From contig CM022666.1 of assembly GCA_012295275.1 (NCBI GenBank), positions 12,677,157-12,741,156 of the forward strand: a DNA stretch of 64,000 nt, written 5' to 3'. Below, piece after piece: positions 50,581-60,444 of the stretch. Numbering within the stretch: the stretch's first letter is position 1; every line of letters begins with the position of its first letter. The stretch is from Chrysomallon squamiferum (Eukaryota > Mollusca > Gastropoda > Neomphalida > Peltospiridae). Made by a program: the position numbers and the translations under genes. The notes under the pieces are model-generated. The model did not search any database, was not told where the DNA came from, and saw nothing but the letters and a program-made list of their open reading frames with translations.

Positions 50581-51000
50581 CTACACTGAAACATTCATAC
50601 AGATAGGATTAGAAATATGCTTACAGTTACATGCAAAGTTCACTACACAAAAACACATAAGAAAATATGTATGTTAATGTAGAAATTAAACAAGATGTCC
50701 AAATCTAGATGGATATTAACAGATTGATACACAGATAGACAGACACAACTTAAATTATTCATTCTTATAGTGGTTGTTTTTGTTTTAAAATATTTTTACC
50801 ACTATAAAAGTTGATGTAAATAGAATGAAACAAACAATTATACTTTCGCTCAAGCAGCAACTCTGCAAAAATTTTATAAACTCTTTTATAAAAGTACTCT
50901 ACACTGAGAATTTAACTTACTTTCTAGTAGTGAGTTGGAAATTTTGTTTTTCTGTTCTTGTTACAATTTATAATGGTTTTTCTTTCAGATGAGGGGCAGT

Positions 51001-51048
<48 letters not shown>

Positions 51049-51078
51049 TTATTTTATTATTATTATTATTATTATTTT
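51001..51078. repeat. (ATT)n microsatellite
   Basis: TTA repeat with an ATTTTATTTT interruption. Confidence 0.9.
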
Positions 51079-51133
51079 AGGTTTTAATTTTTTTTAAAAG
51101 TTTATTACAACTTTATGTTTATAAATATTTCAG

Positions 51134-51295
51134 ACCAGTGAACAGGAAATGATGTCAACGAAAGACAGACTGGTGGAAAGACAGATGAATGAAAGAGAAG
51201 AAAAGAAAAGAAGAACAGGAAGAACGAAGACTGGAAAACTAATAAAAAAATTTAAAGTAGTAAAAGAGAGAAAGAGTTCAGGGCTAAATATTTGA
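51134..51295 (+). CDS. Possible charged terminal exon, 53 codons
   Basis: After the acceptor AAATATTTCAG an open frame runs to TGA at 51293-51295. It reads TSEQEMMSTKDRLVERQMNE and then a Lys/Arg-rich tail (EEKKRRTGRTKTGK). The composition suggests a basic helix or coiled-coil end of a nuclear protein, possibly linked to the Gln-rich remnant upstream. The A/G richness of the DNA makes a chance ORF possible. Confidence 0.3.
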   Translation, partial: TSEQEMMSTKDRLVERQMNEREEKKRRTGRTKTGKLIKKFKVVKERKSSGLNI

Positions 51296-52061
51296 ATTAT
51301 ACTGAATAATCAATGAGTAAAACTTTACCAAATTAGAAATTAAAATAGTTTGGTTATCAAGCATAGGTTTAAACTGCTTTCAGAAGCACAGCATTACATT
51401 TGAATCCATGTACGTTCAAAATATCGTGGTTTATCGAGACTAGCCTGGCCTGAAACCAAGGAGTGGTTTCCATTTCTATGAACCAAATTTCGAACAAAGA
51501 GAACACATTCAACGGAAAGAAATGCTTAAAATGAAAACAGATTGTTCATTTTCATTCTTGTGTTGATTATATTAAACTACATGAAAACAAACCTTTCTTT
51601 TTTTTTTTTTTTAAATTGGATATACTATTGCTGACAAATTGGTTATTCGTTGCAGTAATCTATATACAGTTTGTCACATCTGACACAGAATTCTGTGTAA
51701 CTAACACTGCTGATAAAGTTGTTCTCTGAAACTTTTGAGAATGGGAGGATTCTCATGGACTGCTTCAAAGAGAATCCACATAGACTTTTACAAACACACA
51801 CACACACATTTACACACATACACACACACATACAAATGCCTAATGATGTATATATATATATATATATGCAGCATATGCCTGTTATTGATGCCTCACTAAA
51901 TTTTGTATACTACTACAACAATCACCTATGTTTTTGGTACCAGTCGTTTTTAATAACAAAGTAAGTAGAACAATAAAATAACACATCAGTGAGGTTCTTA
52001 TTTTACTGTGATATTTAAAAAATGTCAGGAAAATTTACTCCAGATTTCATTAATAGCAAAT

Positions 52062-52101
<40 letters not shown>

Positions 52102-52256
52102 AAATAGATTAATTGTTAATATCAAACGGATGGCTTTATCTACTGATATGCATATGGAACTGATTTAGATCTCTTTTAATAAAAACAGAAAGACACCAGA
52201 TGAACAGACACTCGGTTCTGAGGAATAATTCCAGGCTGTCTTTTCTTGCCTTACAT
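51296..52256. other. Non-coding stretch
   Basis: AT-rich DNA with a CA-rich run (51797-51835), an (AT)n run at 51846-51867 and a second at about 52066-52099. Short ORFs on both strands over 51643-51964 run through the CA repeat and are not supported. Confidence 0.45.
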
Positions 52257-52330
52257 CACTGGTTCTCAACCTTTTTTGCTCCATGCTCCACCTCAACATC
52301 TAAAAAATGTTTATGTCCCCCCTTAGAGTT
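52257..52330. repeat. hAT-like terminal sequence
   Basis: CACTGGTTCTCAACCTTTTT starting near 52258 resembles the common hAT end CAGTGGTTCTCAACC. It is followed by GCTCCATGCTCCACCTCA and a C run. No partner end or transposase is seen. Confidence 0.5.
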
Positions 52331-52489
52331 TTGTAAGTGTAATTACTGTAATATAAAGTAGAAATCCTTTAATTAAACAAAGTGTAAACAAACTGCTCGT
52401 TAGTGTTGTCAGATTCACGATAACTTGTAGACGAATTGTAACTGGAAGTTTGGTCGTGTTATATCAATTTCAAAATTGCACTCTTGTCT

Positions 52490-52610
52490 CAGATCGACAC
52501 CTATATTTGATCCCCACTATTAGGATAGTTACATTTGGCTCCTTTGCCAAGCAAACGGTGGATAAAAAAAAATAAAAAAATAAAAATAAATAATAATAAT
52601 AATAATTAAG
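52490..52610. mobile_element. 3' end of a SINE/LINE-like repeat (S1)
   Basis: CGACACCTATATTTGATCCC followed by a conserved GCTCC...GCCAAGCAAAC segment and a GGATAAAAAAAATAAA tail. The same is at 57155-57245. The A-rich tail suggests a retroposed element. Family not recognised. Confidence 0.4.
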
Positions 52611-52853
52611 TAATAATGTTAAATTCACAGTGTTAGTATATGTTTTGAAGTGATTGTATCGTACATTTAGCGACCAAATGTTGTCAGTGAAACAGAGTAA
52701 CTATTAAAACAACAAACTTTATGTTTGCACATATATTTTAAAGTTTTTATTGATAATGTCATTTCGTATTCTTTTAAAGCTCGCGAACTTATTTCTCATC
52801 AAAAGAAAACAATGAAACTATTCACCTTGAGTTTGAGGTATTTTTGCGTTACG

Positions 52854-52856
<3 letters not shown>

Positions 52857-52884
<28 letters not shown>

Positions 52885-52891
52885 GACAATT

Positions 52892-52955
<64 letters not shown>
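52857..52955. repeat. (ATT)n microsatellite
   Basis: Two TTA runs separated by GACAATTTTTATTT. The S2 counterpart (57510-57590) is much shorter. Confidence 0.95.
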
Positions 52956-53122
52956 TTAAACAAATGTCATCCTCCAATAAGTTTTAGCGAGTATAAATTT
53001 ACTAAACACACTGAGTTGACCCTCCCCTCTGCCATACATGATCCAATGAGAAACGAGCATGCTTGTATTATTTTATTCCACGTGTGTAGAAGCCTAAACA
53101 CTATCGTGGTAAAGAGATACAG

Positions 53123-53284
53123 TCTGTGTATGATCAATATCCGGAACGAACAGTTGGTGTAATACTCGAGCCTTTTCCAAAGCAAAATGGAATTTACAAA
53201 AATGCCTCAAGTGGATCAATTCTATGCGGAAGGCCGTGGGAACAGCTGAATTCATCGAAAATCAACTCGGATAAGAAATATTAG
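53123..53284 (+). pseudogene. Unrecognised exon, S1 copy with donor deleted
   Basis: Homologous to the exon at 57862-58029. It reads VYDQYPERTVGVILEPFPKQ and onward through a NAS sequon. A ~150 bp deletion right after CAACTCGGAT has removed the last codons, the donor and part of the intron, so the frame ends at TAG 53282-53284. See the S2 copy for the intact form. Confidence 0.4.
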
Positions 53285-53420
53285 ATTAACATCCAATATT
53301 AGTTCAAAACAAACGTGTTACAGCATTAAATATAAAATTACAAGGAATGTATTATTGACAGTTCTATTTACAAAACATACACGTGCAGTTATAAACGATT
53401 ACATCAGTCAGCATACGTAA

Positions 53421-53430
53421 CTCCGCCCCC
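53421..53430 (+). promoter_or_regulatory. Conserved GC box upstream of the 95-codon ORF (S1)
   Basis: CTCCGCCCCC lies ~50 bp upstream of the ATG and is preserved, with the sequence between it and the ATG (GTAACCCGATTGTTGCTCGG), in the S2 copy. It stands out in this AT-rich DNA and could be a core-promoter Sp1-type site. Confidence 0.4.
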
Positions 53431-53477
53431 AAAAGGGGTGTAACCCGATTGTTGCTCGGTTAGTTAAGCTAAAAAGA

Positions 53478-53765
53478 ATGGCGGAAGAATCACGTAGAAA
53501 AAGGACTAAATTGTCCGATCTGTCGGTGAATTTCTGTCTGGAATTTTTAAGAGATACGGCTATATCTTTCAAAAGCCGTCAGCAGAGTTTCAAGTACTGC
53601 CGTGAAGGTTACATTCACTATATTAACATGTCTTGTAATGATGACAGCATCATTTTTATGTCACCTACTAGACCAAATAAGAGAATGTGTTTTTTGTGTT
53701 TTGTTGTTTTAAATACAAAATGTAGTGATCCAGTGGTGAACCAAGCATTTCACACTTTGAAATGA
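53478..53765 (+). CDS. Conserved small ORF, 95 aa (S1 paralog)
   Basis: Intact ORF from ATG (context AAGAATGGCGG) to TGA. It begins with a basic RRKRTK cluster at residues 6-11 that could act as a nuclear localisation signal. It continues LSDLSVNFCLEFLRDTAISF, has five to six cysteines in the second half and no signal peptide or membrane segment. The paralog at 58386 differs at about 8-9 of 95 residues with no frame break. The higher conservation of the ORF than of the flanks has not been measured. It might be a small protein or a first exon. No family recognised. Confidence 0.45.
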   Translation: MAEESRRKRTKLSDLSVNFCLEFLRDTAISFKSRQQSFKYCREGYIHYINMSCNDDSIIFMSPTRPNKRMCFLCFVVLNTKCSDPVVNQAFHTLK

Positions 53766-54320
53766 ATTGGGCTGTGATTGTATTTATAAAATAAAATTAA
53801 AACAAAGTAATGGTAACAACAAAAATACTGAGTTAACAACATAATGTGGGTGATTTTTGTAGATTCCATGAGAAAACACCTGTCACTAACATCATAAGTT
53901 GTGTCCAAGACAACGAAAATGTTAGTTCTGCTTAATTTTACAAAATTAATCTTCCATTACATATTTTTTTAAAGTTCTTATAGTTAGTAGTTTTTATGAA
54001 CTGCAGTTAGTCAAAAGAAAAATTACTTTCTGATAAAATTTTATTATGAATTTATTGCTTGTGAAATCTTTAAAATTCAAAGAAGTACATAAAGTTAAGC
54101 TAATTATCACCATTAGATGTTGTTGTTTTTTTTATTACATTAATTTAGTTGTTTATTTATTGATTTCTATTTATTGTTCTTATTTTTATTTACTTGATAA
54201 AATAATACTGAGTGAAAGCTTTAAAAGTGGAAGAAAGATCACTAAATTTATATTGAACTTCTCATTTGCACACTCCAGTTATTATTATTATTGTTGTTAT
54301 AATAATAACAACAACAACAA

Positions 54321-54369
<49 letters not shown>

Positions 54370-55060
54370 TTTATACAGCCTGCATGCATCATAAGATATT
54401 TTTATTTTCTTGTCATACTTGATCATTGTGAAAGATCCTTTGCCAGTATCACATATAATGACACTGCTTTAATGATGCAGTGCTTTTACTGTGTTTAGAC
54501 AATTTTATTAAATGTTATTATCATCTATGAACGAGATGAACTGGGGTTTTTTCTTAGATAATATGCACATGCTATCAAAGGAAACACTATTAAAGAAACA
54601 CTTCAAGATGGAAATAATTGGTGTTTAAGTTGTCATGTTCAATATATAGAAGTAAAACAGTTTCTACTGATAGTTCGACATCTCATTCCAGATTCTGCCT
54701 TTATTTTTCTCTGGAGGTTTTTCAGAAGATTTTTGTTTTTCTTAGTTATCATTCTGCATAAATGTTCTCATATGATGAAATTTAATCTTGAAATAATTAT
54801 ATTAGGTATTTGACAAAAGCATTTACAGTTTTCATTTTGTTTGTTTTTTGTGGTTGTTATTTTGTAAAGAGTTGTTGTTCTTATTAATAACATTATTATT
54901 ATTTAATTTCGTTTTCTTTTCATTTTTAAGTTGGTTATAGTAATGAAATTTGGTAGATTTGTTGTTTATTTCTTTAAAGTAAATAAATAAAATAATAATG
55001 TTTGTTTGTTTAATCTAGTTTTAATAATTTTAAATTTTTGTTTATTCATTGGTGATCAAA
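53766..55060. other. 3' flank of the S1 ORF
   Basis: Non-coding, shared with S2 and in its second part with S3. It has an (ATT)n run at about 54320-54371 next to ACAACAACAACA, and blocks such as TTCAGAAGATTTTTGTTTTT that are identical in the three copies. The ORF over 54046-54498 runs through the microsatellite and is not supported. Confidence 0.5.
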
Positions 55061-55069
55061 TACTAACAC

Positions 55070-55155
55070 GTATACAAACTAACTCGCACCGAGGCGTTGC
55101 CAGAGAGAGCGCGGACCTGTAGCAGGCGTCTTTCGTGACAGAACCTTAATTTTTG
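55070..55155 (+). repeat. GC-rich ~85 bp repeat R1
   Basis: CGTATACAAACTAACTCGCA followed by CCGAGGCGTTGCCAGAGAGA, GCGCGGACCTGTAGCAGGCG and an end CACCTTAATTTTT-like sequence. R2 (55378-55465), R3 (61411-61497) and R4 (61713-61794) are close copies. R1/R2 and R3/R4 form two pairs ~300 bp apart. The high GC content in AT-rich DNA suggests a short SINE-like element or a promoter unit. Confidence 0.65.
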
Positions 55156-55377
55156 TTATTATTATTGTTGTTGTTATTGTCATCGCTGTCGTTGTTGTTT
55201 CATACTTGTTTCTTCCAAACAGAGGATACACCAGTTTTACTAAGTAATGTGTAAGAAATTAACGTAGTATCTGAAACTGAAAATGAAAAAAAAATTACGA
55301 GCTGATCAGGTCTACAAGGAAGGATTATGTGACATGATCATGTAACTTGGTAAGTCTAGCTGTGATTGGTGCTCGTA

Positions 55378-55465
55378 CACGTATACAAACTTACTCGCAC
55401 CGTGGCGTTGTCAGAGAGAGCGCGGACCTGTAGCAGGCGTGTTTCGTAACAGCACCTTAATTTTT
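55378..55465 (+). repeat. GC-rich ~85 bp repeat R2
   Basis: Same sequence as R1 with a few substitutions (CGTGGCGTTGTCAGAGAGAG). In contrast to R4, no TNF-like first exon follows; the DNA after it (AAAACCGTAACCGG) is unrelated. Confidence 0.65.
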
Positions 55466-55469
55466 AAAA

Positions 55470-55655
55470 ACCGTAACCGGATTAGTAGTGTCTGAAAGTG
55501 GGTTCGTATAGTATGTTTATCATTTTTTAATTATTAATTTAATTGGCCGTTCAAATTGATTCGTCAATCAGCCGATCCATCCGTAGATCGATCAGCTGTT
55601 CAAGCAATCAATCCGGAAGTCAATACATTTATATAATTGTTGTTTGATTTCGTGT
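55470..55655. other. Short non-coding stretch between R2 and the LINE fragment
   Basis: It holds a run of GATC-containing words (CGATCCATCCGTAGATCGATCA at 55572-55593) and then an ~18 bp A run at 55657-55674 that abuts the 3' end of the LINE fragment. Confidence 0.4.
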
Positions 55656-55677
55656 CAAAAAAAAAAAAAAAAAAAGT

Positions 55678-56415
55678 TTAAAGTTTGTGTTTTGTTTTGA
55701 GGATGTAATTTGTTACTGCAGCGAGGACGTTTGGTGCCAGGATGTGTTGGAGCGTGAACTCGATTTTTAGTTCCTCCAATGTATTGCGTAGTGCTTGTCT
55801 TTCCTTGGCAAAATTTGGACAGTGAAACAAGTAGTGTTTCATGGTTTCTGAGAGTCCACAACTGCAGTTGGGTGATGTGATGATGTTATCTTTGTATAGA
55901 ATTGCGTTTAGGTTGGTTGAGTAACCAATTCTGGCTTTGGTGAGATTGTTGTTGTGTAGTTTGTTGGCGAGTGTGATTTTGAGTGTTTTGGCGAGTGGTT
56001 TGATGTTTAAGTGCCATTTGTTTTTCGTGTTGTTCCATTCGTTTTGCCATTGTTTGTCGTAATGTTTGGCAGCGATGGAGACAATTTCGTTTATTCCGTA
56101 ATGTATGTCTGTGCAGATGTCTTCGTCTTTAATGTTGAGTGACTCTTTGGCGTAATGGTCGGCAAGTTCGTTGCCGATGATGCCGACGTGTGCTGGGAGC
56201 CACTCGATGGTAAGTTCTTTCTTGTTATGTTGTATTTCTTCGTGTAGTTGTTGTATTTTGCTGAGCAGGTCTGGTCTGCTTGAACTTCCGGATTGTATTG
56301 AGATCACGGAACTTAGACTGTCCGAGAAAATGACTGTGTGTTTGTTGTTGTTGTGTTTTACCCACAGCATGGCTCTGATGATGGCTACCAACTCGGCCGT
56401 GTATACCCGCGGACG
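55678..56415 (-). pseudogene. Non-LTR retrotransposon fragment: RNase H and C-terminal zinc motif
   Basis: A minus-strand ORF of at least 237 codons. It begins with VYTAELVAIIRAMLW, giving the second catalytic acid of RNase H (Glu in TAEL). FSDSLS supplies the third and GNELADHYAK the last Asp. The first Asp motif, which precedes TAEL in the family, is missing because the homology stops near 56415, as does all reverse transcriptase and endonuclease sequence. After RNase H comes CSCGLSETMKHYLFHCP, a C-C-H-C-type zinc motif common behind RNase H in Jockey/I-like elements. So it is a 5'-truncated LINE copy, still open to its stop at 55678, which suggests a fairly recent insertion. The plus-strand ORF at 56171-56419 is its shadow. 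Confidence 0.8.
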
Positions 56416-56419
56416 TTGA

Positions 56420-57128
56420 TTCTGAATTTTTAAATAATACAGTGGTATGTTCCCAAAACTGGCAGTCTCCAGATTAGGTAATCGGTGAGGTGTTCTAATC
56501 CGCTTCCAGAAATGGGAAAACTGGTGTGAGCAATTAAGGCCAAGTCAGACACATGGGGATAATGAGACGATTAACAAGATTATCCTTAATGAGCAGTGAA
56601 GAGCAGAGATCAGCCGGAATAGAGATTGCAAGAAAAATTAATGTTTGGAGACATGAAATTAATGTTATATCTCAGTAAAATCTGGAGATAGGAAATACTA
56701 CCATAACAGAAGCACAAGCTCTTCCAGCTGGGACTGGAGTACGTCAAACTGTGGTATGCCTGTGTATGTACGTATTTATTTATAAGTATATATGTATGCT
56801 TGTGTATGTATCTAATTGTACATGCTTATCTAATGTATGTATAGATAGATGTGTATTCATTTGTATTCTAATTCGTATGTATTCACCACCATATCGAAAT
56901 ATTAAACTTTATTTGAAGGAAATCAAAAGTATATGAATTACTTGATAATGTGTTGTAAGAACCGCAAAAAATAATAAAACTCAGTTACAGTGAAAACAGC
57001 AAGTGTAACGTTGATGCTACTGTCATAGTGGCAGATTTAGTATATGAAGTTGAACAAGAAACAAAATAAAACACTAATTACTTTAAACAACAAACCTGCC
57101 TGGGATAAAGAAACATTGGTTAAATCCT
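56420..57128. other. Non-coding stretch
   Basis: No gene recognised. A TATG/GTAT-rich stretch at 56755-56885 produces a chance ORF. Confidence 0.4.
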
Positions 57129-57154
57129 GTCTCAGATTGACCTATGTTTCGGGT

Positions 57155-57245
57155 CGACACCTATATTTGATCCCCACTATTAGGTTAGTTACATTTGGCT
57201 CCCTTGCCAGGCAAACAGGGGATAAAAAAAATAATAATAATAAAA
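57155..57245. mobile_element. 3' end of a SINE/LINE-like repeat (S2)
   Basis: Counterpart of 52490-52610, with GGTCGACACCTATATTTGAT, CCCTTGCCAGGCAAACAGGG and an A/T-rich tail. Confidence 0.4.
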
Positions 57246-57508
57246 TAATAAAATAATAATAATAATAATAATATTAAATTCACAGTTATAGTATATGTTT
57301 TAAAGTGATTGTATCGTACATCTAGCGACTAAACGTTGTTAGTAAAACAGAATAACTATTAAAATAACAAACTTTAAGTTTGCACGAATATTTTAAAGTT
57401 TTTATTGATAATGTCATTTCGTATTCTTTTAAAGCTCGCGAACTTATTTCTCATCAAAAGAAAACAATGAAACTATTCACCTTGGGTTTGCGGTATTTTT
57501 GCGTTACG

Positions 57509-57539
<31 letters not shown>

Positions 57540-57687
57540 GACAATTTTTATTTATTTTTCTATTATTATTATTTTATTATTATTTTTTTTTTCATCCAAA
57601 TGTTATCCTCCAATAAGTTTTAGCGAGTATAAATTTACTAAACAGACTGAGTTGACCCTTGATCCAATGATAAACGAGCATGCTTGC

Positions 57688-57818
57688 ATCATCTTTGTTC
57701 TGCGACGGACACGCCCGCTGACCTGTCAGAAAGCGTGCCCGTCGCAGACGTGCTTCACAACAGCTTGCTCTGATTAGCACGTTAATTTTTTTCCAATTCC
57801 AATTCCAATCATCTTTGT
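57688..57818. mobile_element. 109 bp SINE-like insertion with 11 bp target duplication
   Basis: The insert 57699-57807 is flanked by the direct repeats ATCATCTTTGT (57688-57698 and 57808-57818), and S1 has no insert at this position. It opens with a GC-rich hairpin (TGCGACGGACACGC pairing with GCGTGCCCGTCGCA, 13 of 14) and ends with CCAATTCCAATTCCA. An internal CACGTTAATTTTT resembles the end of repeats R1-R4, so they may belong to related short element families. Confidence 0.75.
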
Positions 57819-57861
57819 GCAGAAGCTTAAACACAAACGTGGTAAAGAGATAAAGTTACAG

Positions 57862-58029
57862 TCTGTGTATAATCAATATCCGGAAAGAATAGTTGGTGTA
57901 ATACTCGTGCCTTTTCCAAAGCAAAATGGAATTTACAAAAATGCCTCAAGTGGATCAATCATATGCGGAAGGCCGTGGGAACAGCTGAATTCATCGAAAA
58001 TCAACTCGGATACATGTGACTGCACAAAG
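57862..58029 (+). CDS. Unrecognised exon with intact donor (S2)
   Basis: The open frame from acceptor-like GTTACAG to donor GTAAGA reads SVYNQYPERIVGVILVPFPK, then QNGIYKNASSGSIICGRPWE and QLNSSKINSDTCDCTK. It has a NAS sequon, a NSS sequon and Cys residues, as an extracellular domain would. It may start earlier (from about 57826, after GTGCAG), because the frame is open upstream. The S1 copy has the same frame but lost this end. The family is not recognised. Confidence 0.4.
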
Positions 58030-58328
58030 GTAAGAAATTTGAAATTCTCCGACCATAGAATCGAACGTATTATTACTTCATTTGACCGGATATCGAACAA
58101 TATAATTGTCGTTTACATTTCCTTAATTTATAATAAAATAACAAGAACAAAATAAATAATACTTTACTAGAAATATGTAGAAATACTATTTGATTAACAT
58201 CCAGTGTTAGTTCAAAACAAACATGTTACAGCATTAAATATAAAATTACAAGGAATGTATTATTGAAAGTTATATTTACAAAACATGCACATGCATTTAT
58301 AAACGATTACCTCAGTCAGTGTACGTAA

Positions 58329-58338
58329 CTCCGCCCCC
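58329..58338 (+). promoter_or_regulatory. Conserved GC box upstream of the 95-codon ORF (S2)
   Basis: CTCCGCCCCC at the same distance from the ATG as in S1. See 53421. Confidence 0.4.
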
Positions 58339-58385
58339 AGAAGGGATGTAACCCGATTGTTGCTCGGTTAGTTAAGCTAAAAACA

Positions 58386-58673
58386 ATGGCTGAAGAAGCA
58401 CGTAGAAAAAGAGCTAAATTGTCCGATCTGTCGGTGAATTTCTGTCTGGATTTTTTAAGAGATACGGCTATATCTTTCAAAAGCCGTCAGCAGAGTTTCA
58501 AGTACTGCCGTGAAGGTTACATTCACTATATTAACATGTTTTGTAATGAATACAGCATCGTTTTTATGTCACCGACTAGACCAAATAAGAGAATGTGTTT
58601 CTTGTGTTTTGTTGTTTTAAATACAAAATGTAGTGATCCAGTGGTGAACCAAGCATTGCACACTTTGAAATGA
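58386..58673 (+). CDS. Conserved small ORF, 95 aa (S2 paralog)
   Basis: Intact paralog of 53478-53765, with ATG in AACAATGGCTG. It has the same basic N-terminus (RRKRAK) and the same cysteines. Differences include Asp for Glu near residue 22 and Phe for Ser near residue 51. Both copies remain open, which is compatible with function, though the duplication may simply be too young to have gained breaks. Confidence 0.45.
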   Translation: MAEEARRKRAKLSDLSVNFCLDFLRDTAISFKSRQQSFKYCREGYIHYINMFCNEYSIVFMSPTRPNKRMCFLCFVVLNTKCSDPVVNQALHTLK

Positions 58674-59221
58674 ATTGGGCTGTGATTGTATTTATAAAAT
58701 TAAATTAAAACAAAGTAATGTTAACAACAAAAATACTGAGTTAACAACATAATGTGGGTGATTTTTGTAGATTCCATGAGAAAACACCTGTCACTAACAT
58801 CATAAGTTCTATCCAAGAGAAGGAAAATGTTAGTTGTGCTTAATTTTACAAAATTAATCTTCCATTACACGTTTTTTTAAAGTTCTTATAGTGAGTAGTT
58901 TTTATGAACTGCAGTTAGTCAAAAGAAAAATTACTTTCTGATAAAATTTTATTATGAATTTATTGCTTGTGAAATCTTTAAAATTCAAAGAAGTACATAA
59001 AGTTAAGCTAATTATCACCATTAGATGTTTTTTTTTTTATTATTACATTAATTTAGTTGTTTATTTATTTCTATTTATTGTTCTCATTTTTATTTACTTA
59101 ACAAAATAATACTCAGTGAAAGCTTTAAAAGGGGAAGAAAGATCACTAAATTTATATTGAACTTCTCATTTGCACACTCCAGTTATTATTATTATTGTTG
59201 TTATAATAACAACAACAACAA

Positions 59222-59270
<49 letters not shown>

Positions 59271-60444
59271 ATACAGCCTGCATGCATCATAAGAGATTTT
59301 TATTTCCTTGTCATACGTTATCATTGTGAAAGATTCTTTGCCAGTATCACATATAATGACACAGCTTTTAGACAATTTTATTAAATGTTATTATCATCTA
59401 TGAACGAGATGAACTGTTGTTGTTTTTCCTAGATAATATGCACATGCTATCAAAGGAAACACTATTAAAGAAACACTTCAAGATGAAACAATTGGTGTTT
59501 AAGTTGTCATGTTCAATATGTAGAAGTAAAACAGTTTCTACTTACAGTTCGACATCTCATTCCAGATTCTGCCTTTGTTATTTTTCTCTGGGGGGTTTTC
59601 AGAAGATTTTTGTTTTTCTTAGTTATCATTCTGCATAAATGTTCTCATATGATGAAATATAATGTTGAAATAATTATATTAGGTATTTGACAAAAGCATT
59701 TACAGTTTTCATTTTCTTTGTTTTGTTGTTGTTATTGTGTAAAGAGTTGTTGTTCTTATTAATAGTATTATTATTATTTGATTTCTTTTTCTTTTCATTT
59801 TTAAGTTTGTTATAATAATGAAATTTGCTTGATTTGTTGTTTATTTCTTTAAAGTTAATAAATAAAATAATAATGTTTGTTTGTTTAATCTAGTTTTAAT
59901 AATTTTAAAATTTTTTTATTCATTGGTGATCAAATACTAAAATAAAAGAAAAAAGTAATAATAGTAATAAATATTTATTAATATAAAGTGATGTTTATTC
60001 CCTGTACATACAGTTTCAACAAGTCAAGTGCAGATTGCTTATTTTAATGAGATATTTATTGTAAGTATACACCATGAGTATAATAAGTACATTATCTTTT
60101 CACATGACGCAAAATGTAAAAATTTCCATAGGGGAATCCCCTACGGAAAGACCTACCTCTGAAATAACTTCCTAAAAACGAATCCACGTAATTTCCATAA
60201 CGTGACTGATAATCGATTACATCGTTGTTGTCATGGAAGACACTAATACAATTGGCTTGTTTGGAATTAAAATGCTTTAAAGAAAATAAATAAAATGAAA
60301 TAAAATGATATAAAATGATAAAAAAAATAAAGATGTAAAGAAAATAAATAAAATGAAATAAAAAAATAAAAAAAAAATAAAATGAAAATAAATAAATTAA
60401 TAAATAACACTAAATAAAACACTTTCGCTTTATTAAAATATTTA
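58674..60444. other. 3' flank of the S2 ORF and S2-S3 spacer
   Basis: Up to 59938 this is S2 homology, with an (ATT)n run at 59223-59271. From 59940 to 60444 it is unique AT-rich DNA with a kappa-B-like palindrome (60131) and an A-rich (AAATGAAATAA)-type run at 60280-60420. No ORF supported. Confidence 0.45.
60131..60141. promoter_or_regulatory. Palindromic kappa-B-like site upstream of TNF-like first exon
   Basis: GGGGAATCCCC fits the Rel/NF-kappa-B consensus GGGRNNYYCC in both directions. It is 1.7 kb upstream of the ATG at 61855. Many TNF-family genes are NF-kappa-B targets, so a regulatory role is plausible but unproved. Confidence 0.35.

Larger units (their letters stand above)
52475..55068. 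repeat. Segmental duplication S1
   Basis: Collinear with S2 (57129-59938). It has a short-repeat tail (GATCCCCACTATTAGG then A-rich), conserved non-coding DNA, an unrecognised exon, a GC box, a ~95-codon ORF and a ~1.3 kb 3' flank. The copies differ by scattered substitutions, microsatellite lengths, one insertion in S2 and one ~150 bp deletion in S1. The 3' part is shared with S3 (60537-61395). Confidence 0.75.
57129..59938. repeat. Segmental duplication S2
   Basis: Second copy of S1 in the same orientation, ~4.65 kb away. It retains the exon donor at 58030 that S1 lost, and has a 109 bp insertion at 57699-57807 that S1 lacks. It ends near GGTGATCAAATACTAA, where S1 continues into repeat R1 and S2 does not. 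Confidence 0.75.

Noticed and set aside
56171-56419. Plus-strand 82-codon Cys/Ser/Leu-rich ORF
   Set aside because: Antisense shadow of the LINE RNase H region.
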